A stretch of DNA of 45,290 nt from Thermotogota bacterium ADurb.Bin062 (lineage in GTDB: Bacteria > Thermotogota > Thermotogae > MWEM01): assembly GCA_002071085.1 (NCBI GenBank), contig MWEM01000020.1:1-45290 (forward strand), in the 5' to 3' direction. The position numbers and the translations under genes were made by a program. The notes below the pieces were generated by a model. It was not told where the DNA came from, ran no database searches, and was given only the letters and a program-made list of their open reading frames with translations. Positions 31,765-39,616 of this stretch are shown piece by piece. Position 1 is the first letter of the stretch, and the number at the start of each line of letters is the position of its first letter.

Positions 31765-33795
31765 TTAGTGTTCCCCTGTCGCTTCGCCGGTGAGCGCCTT
31801 GCCCGAAGCCGCGTCCCTAAGAGCCTCTTCCGCCTGTAGGCGCGCGATCTCGAGGGCTTCTTCCACCTGCTTGATGATGAGATCGATATCCGGGTAGTTC
31901 GGTTTCAGCGTCTTCAGCTCTTTGAGGTAGACCACCTCTTCTTCAAAGTTCTCCAAAGACTCCATCAGGGTGAGCAAGGATTCGTAAGCCGCGACGCGAG
32001 TATCGGTTGGAGCCGTCCCATCCTGGGCCAAACCGGTCAAATTTGCCTGTATCTCCTTCATCTGAGGCTCGAGGTATACACGGTACTGCAGGTAGATACT
32101 CTTGTTATGGACATAGGGCAAAAATTCGTTGAGCATACTCTGGTAGTATCGCAGAGAAACCTGCGGGTCTTCTGGCACCATAGAATGGAGCTTTTCCACA
32201 ACGGCCTTCGAAGAGGTATTGTAATCGTACAGCTCTTTATAGCCTAATAACCTCAGCTCGTCGTTTCGTAGGATCTTCGCCCGGGCCTTATCGGCCGCCT
32301 CGTTGAGTTCGGAGAAAACGAGTCCCTTGGCCGCGATCTCATCCAATTTCTGCAAGTACTCCTCGACGTCTTTCAAATCGAACTTTTGATTAAGCAAGAG
32401 AGTGCGCGACGCCCCATCCGTCGTCTCCGCCAACTGCGCGTCTAACTCTGCGAGGCGTTGGGTGATCTCTTCCATTCCCAGGCCTGCTACGCTCGGGTTC
32501 AAGCTGTTTTGCAACAATTTGGCGCGATCGAATAGGTAAACGTCCTTTTGCAGCTCTTCGTTTTCGGTTTCCAGGATCTTCAGGAACAAAGCCGAGACGC
32601 GCGGGTCCACGTCCTGTGCCCAGACGACCTTTCCATCGATCGGAATCAAGATGAAGGGTTCCAATTTGGAGCGGAAAGCGACTACCGCCGTGGCGCTTTC
32701 GCTTTCGTTCGTTTCTTTCACATAATCGTCGAAGATCTCCAGAACGTTGTCGTTGATCTCGTAAGCGATCTTCTCTTTCGCCTTGTAGTCGGCCAGCCAT
32801 TTCGTGTAGTTCTCGGTCTCCAAAGTACCTTTGGCCTTTTCCCACAGCTCGCTCTGACCCTTGAAATCCTCAAAGGAAGAGAGGGTTTTTTTGTCGTCAA
32901 TCCGGATGATATGATAACCAAAGTCCGTCTTCACCGGACCTACCAAGTCCCCGGGAGACGCGGCGAAGGCGGCGTCTTCGAACTCTTTTACCATCTGTCC
33001 TTTTCCAAACCAACCCAAATCACCGCCGTTAGGGGCATTTGAGGCGTCCAATGAAAAATCGCTCGCCGCGGCGGTGAACGTCAGTTCCCCGGACTGGATG
33101 CGCTCGATCAGGGAGCTCGCCAAAGTTTCACTGTCCACTAAAATGTGGGCGCCTTTCACCTGGTTCCCGCTGCTTTGTAGCGAGGACAGGTTGTCCTGGA
33201 AATAGGCCCGGTATTGTTCTTCTGTTGGTTGCGAAACGAGGGCGTTGACCTTTTCGCGCGTCATCTGGGTCCTCATCGGCGCGCGTATGAGCTCTTTGTA
33301 GGCTTCGATGCTCCCATACCGGGCGATCACGGCTTGACGTATCTCGTCGGTCGTGATGTTTTCTTCGATAACCTGTTGTATGCCGGCGTCGATCTCCGCT
33401 TTCGTCGGGGTGATATGCGTCTGGTCGGCGTAATAAGACAGGACCTTTCCGTCGACCAAACTCCGAATGGCGTTCAACTCCACGTACGGTTCTTCGAATA
33501 ACTCATCGGGATCCATTCCCATCTGTCTATAATAAGCCATTAGCTGTTGAAGTGTCGTCGACAGCTCGTTGGAGAATACCCAATAGTCGTACTTGAGGTC
33601 CGTACCGTCTTTCGTTAAGACGGCCAGCGCCTCGTCTCTGTTGGGTGTGTAGGTACCGACGGCGGCATTGCGCTGCTGGGCAGATTGGCTGACCCCGATG
33701 TATTCCGCAATGCTCCACCAGATGATACCGCCAACGAACACAACGGCGACCACCCAGATGATCACTTTTTCCCACTTGCTAAACCATTCCCTCAT
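31765..33795 (-). CDS. Membrane-anchored SurA-like peptidyl-prolyl isomerase
   Basis: 676 residues. One membrane helix at about 10-30 (KVIIWVVAVVFVGGIIWW) anchors it, with the bulk outside. A SurA-N-like helical region (about 85-190) precedes a parvulin-type PPIC domain (about 203-310). That domain shows the family phrases KGAHILV, FTAAASDFSLDAS, GGDLGWFGKGQMV, and DFGYHIIRIDD. The remaining 360 residues are helical and end in Ala/Glu-rich repeats (EIARLQAEEALRDAA). It should help fold exported proteins, such as the lipoproteins in this window. It has a GAGGAGG ribosome site and an extended -10 promoter at 33835-33843. Confidence 0.88.
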   Translation of the reverse strand: MREWFSKWEKVIIWVVAVVFVGGIIWWSIAEYIGVSQSAQQRNAAVGTYTPNRDEALAVLTKDGTDLKYDYWVFSNELSTTLQQLMAYYRQMGMDPDELFEEPYVELNAIRSLVDGKVLSYYADQTHITPTKAEIDAGIQQVIEENITTDEIRQAVIARYGSIEAYKELIRAPMRTQMTREKVNALVSQPTEEQYRAYFQDNLSSLQSSGNQVKGAHILVDSETLASSLIERIQSGELTFTAAASDFSLDASNAPNGGDLGWFGKGQMVKEFEDAAFAASPGDLVGPVKTDFGYHIIRIDDKKTLSSFEDFKGQSELWEKAKGTLETENYTKWLADYKAKEKIAYEINDNVLEIFDDYVKETNESESATAVVAFRSKLEPFILIPIDGKVVWAQDVDPRVSALFLKILETENEELQKDVYLFDRAKLLQNSLNPSVAGLGMEEITQRLAELDAQLAETTDGASRTLLLNQKFDLKDVEEYLQKLDEIAAKGLVFSELNEAADKARAKILRNDELRLLGYKELYDYNTSSKAVVEKLHSMVPEDPQVSLRYYQSMLNEFLPYVHNKSIYLQYRVYLEPQMKEIQANLTGLAQDGTAPTDTRVAAYESLLTLMESLENFEEEVVYLKELKTLKPNYPDIDLIIKQVEEALEIARLQAEEALRDAASGKALTGEATGEH

Positions 33796-33834
33796 CTAAT
33801 TCCTCCTCATGCGCATCGAACATAATATCGCCGA

Positions 33835-33843
33835 ATTATATCA
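33835..33843 (-). promoter_or_regulatory. Extended -10 promoter of the SurA-like gene
   Basis: The minus strand reads TGATATAAT, that is TG-N-TATAAT, about 40 bases before the ATG. No good -35 is seen, which is normal for extended -10 promoters. The gap 33844-33968 holds short imperfect inverted repeats but no clear gene or terminator. Confidence 0.6.
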
Positions 33844-33968
33844 CAATTGATCGACGGCTTTTTTGACTCCAAGCACAGAAAACTTTGGGACGAACAAAGA
33901 AAAATGCCCCAGGAGAAGCCGCTTAAAGGTATCCGCGTTTTAACGCCTAAATCCCTTTGACAAGTACG

Positions 33969-34940
33969 TTAAACGCCTTTGAGGATGCGCTCGGAGTAGG
34001 CGTAGATTGAGAACCCCCCGCCCGTGTGCCAGAATAGCACCCGCCTGAGGGCATTCTTTCTGCAGATGTCCAGCATCCCGGCGAAACACTTGGAGGTGTA
34101 AACGGGATCTAGGAGAATACCGGTTTTGGAGACCAGGGACCTCAGCTGCTCGAGGCCCTCTGCGGTGGGGATGGCGTACCCCTCCCCGACGTAATCGTCC
34201 AAAACGCGAACCCGTTCCGCGTAGCCCTCTGCCAGCGGCATATGAAAACGGCGTTCCATCTCCTTCAAGATGTCGATGATCCGTTTGGCAAACTCCTCGC
34301 TCGGCGTTTTAGTGACGTTGATGCCGTACACTGGCACCTTCGAGCCCAGCCCCTCCAACGCCGACAGGATGCCGGCGTAGGTGCCGCCGCTACCGATGGG
34401 CACGAAAATACCTTCAAGACTCTCTAAATCCGTTTGTGCCTTAAGTTCCAAGAGGGCCTGTGCGTATCCCATCGCGCCTAAGGCGTTGGACCCGCCCTCC
34501 GGGATGATGTATAACCCTTCCGGGTGGTCTTGCTTAAGCCGGAATTCCTCCATTAGCCGATCCCGTTGCGCGTACTGCTCCGATGTGATCCAATGTATTT
34601 CCGCATCCAGCAGATGGTCAATCAACAGGTTTCCCTCGGGAAATGGCGGGTTTTGCCCCCGTAAAAACAGGATCGGTTTGATCCCGTTTTCCCGACACAT
34701 CACCGCGGTCGCACGACAATGGTTCGATTGTATCCCTCCACAGGTAACGATCTGCCGGCATCCTTTGTCGATAGCCTCTTGAAAGAGATACTCCAACTTC
34801 CGGATTTTATTGCCGGAAGCCAAAAAATGGGTCAGGTCATCGCGTTTGACTTCCACCGTCAAGCCTTCGACATACTGGGTCAGCGTCGTAATCGGGGTCG
34901 GTAACTGCGCGAACGCTTTCCGTTTAGCTTTCAATTTCAT
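33969..34940 (-). CDS. D-cysteine desulfhydrase / ACC deaminase-family PLP enzyme
   Basis: 323 residues from the ATG at 34940, chosen for its AGGAGGGGG site; a longer frame upstream runs through a hairpin. The fold-type II motifs are LTHFLASGNKIRKLE (PLP Lys45), TCGGIQSNHCRA, and SGGTYAGIL. In this family D-cysteine desulfhydrases yield pyruvate, sulfide and ammonia, whereas ACC deaminases act on a plant-hormone precursor. The desulfhydrase reading suits the anaerobic, sulfur-using setting, but the specificity residues cannot be judged here. The leader contains a terminator-like hairpin directly before the ribosome site. Confidence 0.82.
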   Translation of the reverse strand: MKLKAKRKAFAQLPTPITTLTQYVEGLTVEVKRDDLTHFLASGNKIRKLEYLFQEAIDKGCRQIVTCGGIQSNHCRATAVMCRENGIKPILFLRGQNPPFPEGNLLIDHLLDAEIHWITSEQYAQRDRLMEEFRLKQDHPEGLYIIPEGGSNALGAMGYAQALLELKAQTDLESLEGIFVPIGSGGTYAGILSALEGLGSKVPVYGINVTKTPSEEFAKRIIDILKEMERRFHMPLAEGYAERVRVLDDYVGEGYAIPTAEGLEQLRSLVSKTGILLDPVYTSKCFAGMLDICRKNALRRVLFWHTGGGFSIYAYSERILKGV

Positions 34941-34961
34941 CGTCCCCCTCCTATTGGGAAC

Positions 34962-34992
34962 AAAAAAGGCGTCCGGGCGGACCACCTTTTTT
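34962..34992 (-). terminator. Terminator-like hairpin in the dcyD-like gene leader
   Basis: On the minus strand AAAAAAGGT, one bulged G, GTCCG-CC-CGGAC and GCCTTTTTT fold into a strong stem ending in a T-run. It lies after the aminotransferase gene and ends 21 bases before the next ATG. There is no room for a promoter in between, so the downstream gene depends on read-through or antitermination unless another start is used. Confidence 0.8.
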
Positions 34993-35043
34993 GTACGTAT
35001 TATCTATCTCCAGAGGTTCTTGCCTGAATACAAAATCGAACGC

Positions 35044-36195
35044 TTAGCGGCGGTATTGTCGCAAAAAACGCTCCAGACGCTCGGCCGCTTTCCTCAAATC
35101 CTCGATCGATGAGGCGTAAGACATTCTGAGAAAACCGGGCGCGTGGAAAGCGCTTCCGGGGATCATCGCGACCCCGAAATCGGTGATGATTTTTTGAGCG
35201 AGCTCGTCATCATCTTTGAAAGCGGCCATATACGGGTTGAAATCCATAAACACGTAAAAGGCGCCCTTGGGGTAAACGAAGGAAAAGCCGATTTTCTTCA
35301 GCTGGTCGCAAATGAAATCACGGCGTTTTTTAAACTCGTCGAACATCTCGTGGGTATCCACATCTAACGCTTTCAACGCGGCTTTTTGAGTGGGGGCGTT
35401 GATGTTGGAGGTCATATGCGACTGCAACTTTCCAATCTCTTTCGAGACCGCCAGAGGGGCGGCGGAGTACCCGCATCGCCAGCCGGTCATCGCATGCGAT
35501 TTTGAAAAGGCGTTGATCACGACGGTGCGCTCTCGCATACCCGGGAAGGTCGAGATGCTGGTGTGTTCTCCGTCGTAGATCAGGTTGGCGTAAACCTCGT
35601 CCGAGATCACCCAGAGGTTTTTGTCGATGGCGATACGCGCGATCTCTTCGAGTAATTCTTTCGAATAGACGGCGCCGGTCGGGTTGTTCGGCGAATTTAC
35701 GATGAGGACTTTGGTTTCGGGAGTGATGTGCTTCGAGATGACCTCCGGTCTCGGGTAGAACTCTTCCTTAAAAAGCGTGGGGATTTGTATCCCGCGACAT
35801 CCGCAAATCGCGATTTGAGACAGGTAGCTGACCCAGTCGGGGGTAATCACCGCGACCCCGTCTCCCGGATTCGTTAACGTGTAGATCGTATTAAACAGGG
35901 CGTGCTTTCCGCCGTTGGAAACGACGATTTCTTCGGGCTTGTAATGAATGCCGTAGCGCTGAAGCATCTTCGAAATCCCGACCCGAAGGTCCTCTATACC
36001 GGAACTGTTCGTATACTTCGTCATTCCCTTTTTCATCGCTGTATAAGCGGCTTCGATGACGGGCTCTGGCGTATTGAAGTCCGGTTCGCCCGCGGTTAAT
36101 CGAACGATGTCCTTTCCCTGTTCTATCATCTTTTGCGCCAACTGGGTATACTTCAAAGTTTCAGAAAACGGAATTCTTCCGAGTGTTTGATTCAT
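35044..36195 (-). CDS. Aspartate aminotransferase (class I)
   Basis: 383 residues with the class I aminotransferase landmarks: TAGEPDFNTPEPV (34-46), KYTNSSGIEDLR (60-71), NSPNNPTGAVY (167-177) with the cofactor-binding Asn, ISDEVYANLIYDG (197-209), and PLP Lys232 in NAFSKSHAMTGWRCGY. It transfers the amino group between aspartate (or a related amino acid) and 2-oxoglutarate. The GEPDF opening and NSPNNPTG are typical of the Thermus/Thermotoga-type 1-beta aspartate group. It has AAGGAG ten bases before the ATG and a promoter that overlaps the upstream gene's terminator. Confidence 0.93.
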   Translation of the reverse strand: MNQTLGRIPFSETLKYTQLAQKMIEQGKDIVRLTAGEPDFNTPEPVIEAAYTAMKKGMTKYTNSSGIEDLRVGISKMLQRYGIHYKPEEIVVSNGGKHALFNTIYTLTNPGDGVAVITPDWVSYLSQIAICGCRGIQIPTLFKEEFYPRPEVISKHITPETKVLIVNSPNNPTGAVYSKELLEEIARIAIDKNLWVISDEVYANLIYDGEHTSISTFPGMRERTVVINAFSKSHAMTGWRCGYSAAPLAVSKEIGKLQSHMTSNINAPTQKAALKALDVDTHEMFDEFKKRRDFICDQLKKIGFSFVYPKGAFYVFMDFNPYMAAFKDDDELAQKIITDFGVAMIPGSAFHAPGFLRMSYASSIEDLRKAAERLERFLRQYRR

Positions 36196-36215
36196 CTCTT
36201 GGCTTCTCCTTTCCC

Positions 36216-36245
36216 ATTATAATGATGAGCATAAAAAAAGATCAA
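36216..36245 (-). promoter_or_regulatory. Promoter of the aspartate aminotransferase gene
   Basis: On the minus strand TTGATC (36245-36240) and TATAAT (36221-36216) are 18 bases apart. The -35 hexamer is part of the terminator hairpin of the gene before it, so ending one transcript and starting the next use the same bases. Confidence 0.7.
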
Positions 36246-36267
36246 AAAACCGTGGTTTTTTGATCTT
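36231..36267 (-). terminator. Intrinsic terminator of the anti-sigma-like gene
   Basis: Minus-strand AAGATCAAAAAACC and GGTTTTTTGATCTT form a 14-bp stem with a two-base loop, followed by a T-run. It begins about 40 bases after the stop at 36306. Confidence 0.85.
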
Positions 36268-36305
36268 CAGACAGACGATAAACAGCATAAAGAACCTTTA
36301 AGAAT

Positions 36306-37040
36306 CTATTTAAAAGAAATATTGATGATTTTGAACGAATGCGACGTCTCCTCGGAATCGAAGGACAAGTCATAGGTTTTCCTCAAAGCGTTGTCGACCG
36401 GCAAGGTGTAGTTTCTGTATTCCGGCTCCACTTTTGAGGGGGTATAAGCCTCCTTCGGCGTGTAATAAGCCTGGGTATCGAAGGTTGGAAAGGCCACGCC
36501 TTTTGCCATTGAAAGTCCGGCGTTGGAAGTCAACAGGGGGCCTGAAACCCATTGAAGAGCAAAGACCAACGCGATCGTAACCGGCGCCATTAAGGTCGCC
36601 CATCGAAATAAAAACCCGTTTGGCTTACCGGTGCTTCGACTGCCCACAGGTAAATTGACCTCCAAAAGATCATAGAACTCTTGGGCCAAAGACAGCTCTT
36701 TCCCGATTTCGGAATCGCAGTTCATATTTTGCGTGTAGGTGTGCGCGATAAAAACCTCGTACAGGGTCATACATTCCGAAAGAGCGATGCCGGCGCGCTC
36801 GCACCTCAGGGCCACACGCTGCAGATAGTCGGGGAACAGGGCCTCTCTCTTGGCTCCTGTGAACAAACGGTTGACGACACAAAAAGCTTCGAAGCGCTGG
36901 GCACATACGGGGCATTCTTTGATGTGGTGTTTTAACTCGAGAAAAGCGAGCTCTGCTTGACCGGATCTAAACCGCTCCACGATCTCTCGACTTTCCTCGG
37001 GGAATCGACATCTATTCCTTTCTTCCATTTTTTCACCCAT
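36306..37040 (-). CDS. Zinc-finger transmembrane protein, anti-sigma-factor-like
   Basis: 244 residues. The N-terminal motif HHIKECPVC (His38/39, Cys43, Cys46) is the H-x3-C-x2-C zinc site of ZAS/zf-HC2 anti-sigma domains. One membrane helix lies at about 147-168 (LMAPVTIALVFALQWVSG), followed by an exported Tyr/Pro/Thr-rich tail of about 75 residues. This is the usual layout of a membrane-bound regulator that holds an ECF sigma factor. However, no sigma factor gene is next to it: glyQ lies upstream. The exported tail could sense the envelope. The start could also be the ATG at 37028. Confidence 0.72.
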   Translation of the reverse strand: MGEKMEERNRCRFPEESREIVERFRSGQAELAFLELKHHIKECPVCAQRFEAFCVVNRLFTGAKREALFPDYLQRVALRCERAGIALSECMTLYEVFIAHTYTQNMNCDSEIGKELSLAQEFYDLLEVNLPVGSRSTGKPNGFLFRWATLMAPVTIALVFALQWVSGPLLTSNAGLSMAKGVAFPTFDTQAYYTPKEAYTPSKVEPEYRNYTLPVDNALRKTYDLSFDSEETSHSFKIINISFK

Positions 37041-37104
37041 CCTGCAAATTCTCTTCAGCTTTTTATTCTGACGAAATCCCGTTGTTTTTTATTTCCTGAA
37101 ACTA

Positions 37105-37983
37105 TCATCCTCGCACCGGCGCTGTCTCATTTTTAATTTCGGGTTCCAACGCCTCGAGGTAAACCTTGGCGCACGCTTTCGTCATATTCCGGATGGCGCC
37201 GATATACGCCTGCCGTTGGGTGACGCTGATCGCATTCCGAGCATCCAACAAGTTGAAGGTGTGGGCACACTTCACCATCTGCTCGTAAGCCGGCCTAACG
37301 AGCTTATCGGCGATCAAGCGCTCGCATTCTTTGGCGTGCATATCGAACAGCCGAAAGAGCATATCGGTATCGGCTTTCTCGAAATTATAACGCGAAAACT
37401 CGACCTCATTTTGATGATAGAGTTCGCGGTAGGTCATCTCTTCATTCCATTTCAGGTCGTAGACGTTGTCGATGCCTTGTAGGTACATCACGATGCGTTC
37501 TATGCCGTAGGTAATCTCGAGCGGGATCGGTTTCACGTCGATTCCGGCGATCTGTTGAAAATACGTGAACTGCGTGATTTCCATACCGTCCAGCCAGACC
37601 TCCCAACCGATTCCCCAAGCGCCGAGCGTCGGAGACTCCCAGTTATCCTCCACAAAACGGATATCGTGTTCTTCCGGTCGAATGCTCAACGCCCTCAGAG
37701 ATTCGAGGTAAAGGTTTTGGGACTCTTCCGGAGAGGGTTTGAGTATAACCTGATACTGAAGGAACCGCTGCATCCGGTTGGGGTTTTCTCCGTACCTTCC
37801 GTCGGTGGGCCTTCGACTGGGCTGAACGAAGGCGCAGCGCCAGGGTTTCGGCCCCAAAGCGCCCAAGATCGTCGCCGTATGGTAGGTGCCCGCGCCCATC
37901 TCCATATCGTAGGGCTGCAAGATAGAACACCCTTTGGAAGCCCAGAAGGCGTCCAGGTTTCGAATCATATCTTGTAGATACAT
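37105..37983 (-). CDS. glyQ: Glycyl-tRNA synthetase alpha subunit
   Basis: 292 residues from the ATG at 37983, which gives the family's conserved opening [18 protein letters not shown]. Other landmarks: [27 protein letters not shown] (with class II synthetase motif 2 residues), [20 protein letters not shown] and [13 protein letters not shown] frame extending another 115 codons upstream has no similarity and is excluded. The alpha subunit holds the catalytic site and needs GlyS (beta) for charging tRNA-Gly. glyS is not next to it; the following gene is the anti-sigma-like one. Confidence 0.96.
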   Translation of the reverse strand: MYLQDMIRNLDAFWASKGCSILQPYDMEMGAGTYHTATILGALGPKPWRCAFVQPSRRPTDGRYGENPNRMQRFLQYQVILKPSPEESQNLYLESLRALSIRPEEHDIRFVEDNWESPTLGAWGIGWEVWLDGMEITQFTYFQQIAGIDVKPIPLEITYGIERIVMYLQGIDNVYDLKWNEEMTYRELYHQNEVEFSRYNFEKADTDMLFRLFDMHAKECERLIADKLVRPAYEQMVKCAHTFNLLDARNAISVTQRQAYIGAIRNMTKACAKVYLEALEPEIKNETAPVRG

Positions 37984-38087
37984 AAACCTCACCCGATTTT
38001 TGTCGCTGTAAGGAATCAACGAGTTTATTCTATCATACGCGCCGCGGGTTAATGAAAGAAAAAGTGAAAAATGGTTCTTTCGGGTCG

Positions 38088-39209
38088 CTACGCGATGAAA
38101 CCGTGAGCACGCAAGATACCCGAGAGCGCCAATCGCGTATCCTCGACCATCGCCGTGTGCCAGTCTTCCGAATGGGAGTAAAAGACCTCGTCGAAACGCT
38201 TTCGTATCAGGCGGTGAACGGATTTTGACTCCGCCCCGTGATGGAAGGCTTGGTTTTCCTGGACGATCGCTTGCCGACTTTTCAGTTTTCCCCAGGGGCT
38301 CTCCCCTATCAAGCCGTATTCGAAGCATGTGGAATAAAACTTCGTATTCGGGAATTTGACGGGCGCCATTTGATAGATATAGTCGATCATATCTCCGATC
38401 ATCGCGTAGAACTCGTCATTTGTGGCCTTCACGACGGGGCGATACCCGTACAGGCGTTCGTAGTCATCGGACGATCCTGGAGAAAATGCGGAGTTCACGA
38501 TGGTCATCCGGTTTTTTGGCCCCGCCCCGGTATGGATATCCAGATGCACGATATCCTCACAGGAGGAGAAGACTTCGTCGAAGTACCGCTTCATATACGC
38601 GGTGGAAGGTTGGATTTGGGTCCCCCCATAGTAGAGGCCTTGGGGATATTGGAACTGCCCGAAGGTCAGGGCCTTCTTCAAATCTTTGAATCCCAGCTTC
38701 CGGGCCATCCAAAGGTACCGGCAGGCGAAACGAAACCGCGTGAGGTTGTAGCCCCGCACCGGCTTCTCTTCCTGCACCAGGCTCAATGCATCGGTATAGG
38801 CGCGGTTGACCTTGCGGTCGACCGGGCTCGAATCCGGATGGAAAGTGCGATTCAAATCCACGTTGTTCTCATTCACCCGACGATGATGTTTCATCCCCCA
38901 AGGATTGATTGGTAGTAGCACGCGTAGGCCGATCCGGTCTCGGTCGATGAGCGGCAGGAACTCTCTCTGAAAGACATCCAAAAACGCGATCCCCGCGTAC
39001 CCTTCGATCCCGTGTTCGCCGCCCGTTATAACCAGTAGTTTTTTTGTCTGAAGAAAGGGTTCGCACCGGTAAGAGTCGATGGTGAGGCCATCGACGACGG
39101 GGTGTTGATGAAAAGAAACCTGTTTCCAATTACCCAAGGCTTTTCGAAAGGATGTCCTGAAATAGCGCGTCGCACTTTCATAGACATCTGTAAAGAAAAC
39201 ATCGCCCAT
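38088..39209 (-). CDS. DUF2817 / M14-like zinc peptidase
   Basis: 373 residues. The zinc-carboxypeptidase-like pattern is seen as [13 protein letters not shown] (His66, Glu69), [13 protein letters not shown] (about 115-127) and HLDIHTGAG (about 224-232), which match the DUF2817 family of M14-type peptidases. Related enzymes remove terminal residues or act on amide-linked molecules. A conserved Glu near the C terminus, needed for catalysis, is probably in CFEYGLIGE. There is no signal peptide, so it is cytoplasmic. It is followed, after 104 bases, by glyQ. Confidence 0.82.
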   Translation of the reverse strand: MGDVFFTDVYESATRYFRTSFRKALGNWKQVSFHQHPVVDGLTIDSYRCEPFLQTKKLLVITGGEHGIEGYAGIAFLDVFQREFLPLIDRDRIGLRVLLPINPWGMKHHRRVNENNVDLNRTFHPDSSPVDRKVNRAYTDALSLVQEEKPVRGYNLTRFRFACRYLWMARKLGFKDLKKALTFGQFQYPQGLYYGGTQIQPSTAYMKRYFDEVFSSCEDIVHLDIHTGAGPKNRMTIVNSAFSPGSSDDYERLYGYRPVVKATNDEFYAMIGDMIDYIYQMAPVKFPNTKFYSTCFEYGLIGESPWGKLKSRQAIVQENQAFHHGAESKSVHRLIRKRFDEVFYSHSEDWHTAMVEDTRLALSGILRAHGFIA

Positions 39210-39224
39210 AGTCCCCCTGAAAAA

Positions 39225-39256
39225 GCAAAACGGGGGAATTCTCCCCCCGTTTTAGC
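39225..39256 (-). terminator. Terminator of the cold-shock gene
   Basis: Minus-strand AAAACGGGGGGAG-AAT-TCCCCCGTTTTGCTTTTTC. The stem is nine or more pairs and is followed by a T-rich tract. It lies between the cold-shock gene and the DUF2817 gene. Confidence 0.85.
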
Positions 39257-39271
39257 GATCGAATAGTATCC

Positions 39272-39475
39272 TTATTGGATCACTTTTACATTCGCAGCTT
39301 GAGGTCCTTTGTCTCCCTTTTGAACTTCGAATTCGACGCGTTGGCCTTCTTCCAATTTTTTAAAGCCGTCAGTTTGAATTGCGGAGAAATGTACAAAAAC
39401 GTCGTTGCCTCCATCTTGCGTGATGAAGCCGTACCCCTTTTGGGAATTGAACCACTTCACTGTACCTTTTACCAT
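39272..39475 (-). CDS. Cold-shock domain protein, CspA family
   Basis: 67 residues, the standard length. RNP1 KGYGFI (13-18) and RNP2 DVFVHF (26-31) are present in a five-strand OB fold. It binds single-stranded RNA/DNA and acts as an RNA chaperone. The promoter (39525-39553) is near perfect, and the leader is short (about 42 bases) without the long cold-responsive 5' region seen in E. coli cspA, so it may be constitutive. The ribosome site is GGAGG. Confidence 0.97.
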   Translation of the reverse strand: MVKGTVKWFNSQKGYGFITQDGGNDVFVHFSAIQTDGFKKLEEGQRVEFEVQKGDKGPQAANVKVIQ

Positions 39476-39524
39476 GTTGTCTTTTCCTCCAGAAATTATT
39501 TCACCATCTTTTTGATGGCACGGT

Positions 39525-39553
39525 ATAATACTCTTTTTTCACCGGTTTGTCAA
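39525..39553 (-). promoter_or_regulatory. Strong promoter of the cold-shock gene
   Basis: On the minus strand TTGACA (39553-39548), 17 bases, then TATTAT (39530-39525). A small CCATC/GATGG hairpin follows the start of transcription. Confidence 0.88.
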
Positions 39554-39616
39554 GTGATCGCCTCACTTCATAAAAACCCCTTAAAGTGAAGGACAGCACG
39601 CCACGAACCGGCTCTT

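Noticed and set aside
37984..38328. 115-residue N-terminal extension of GlyQ
   Set aside because: The family begins MYLQD, and the extra codons overlap the DUF2817 gene and match no known domain.
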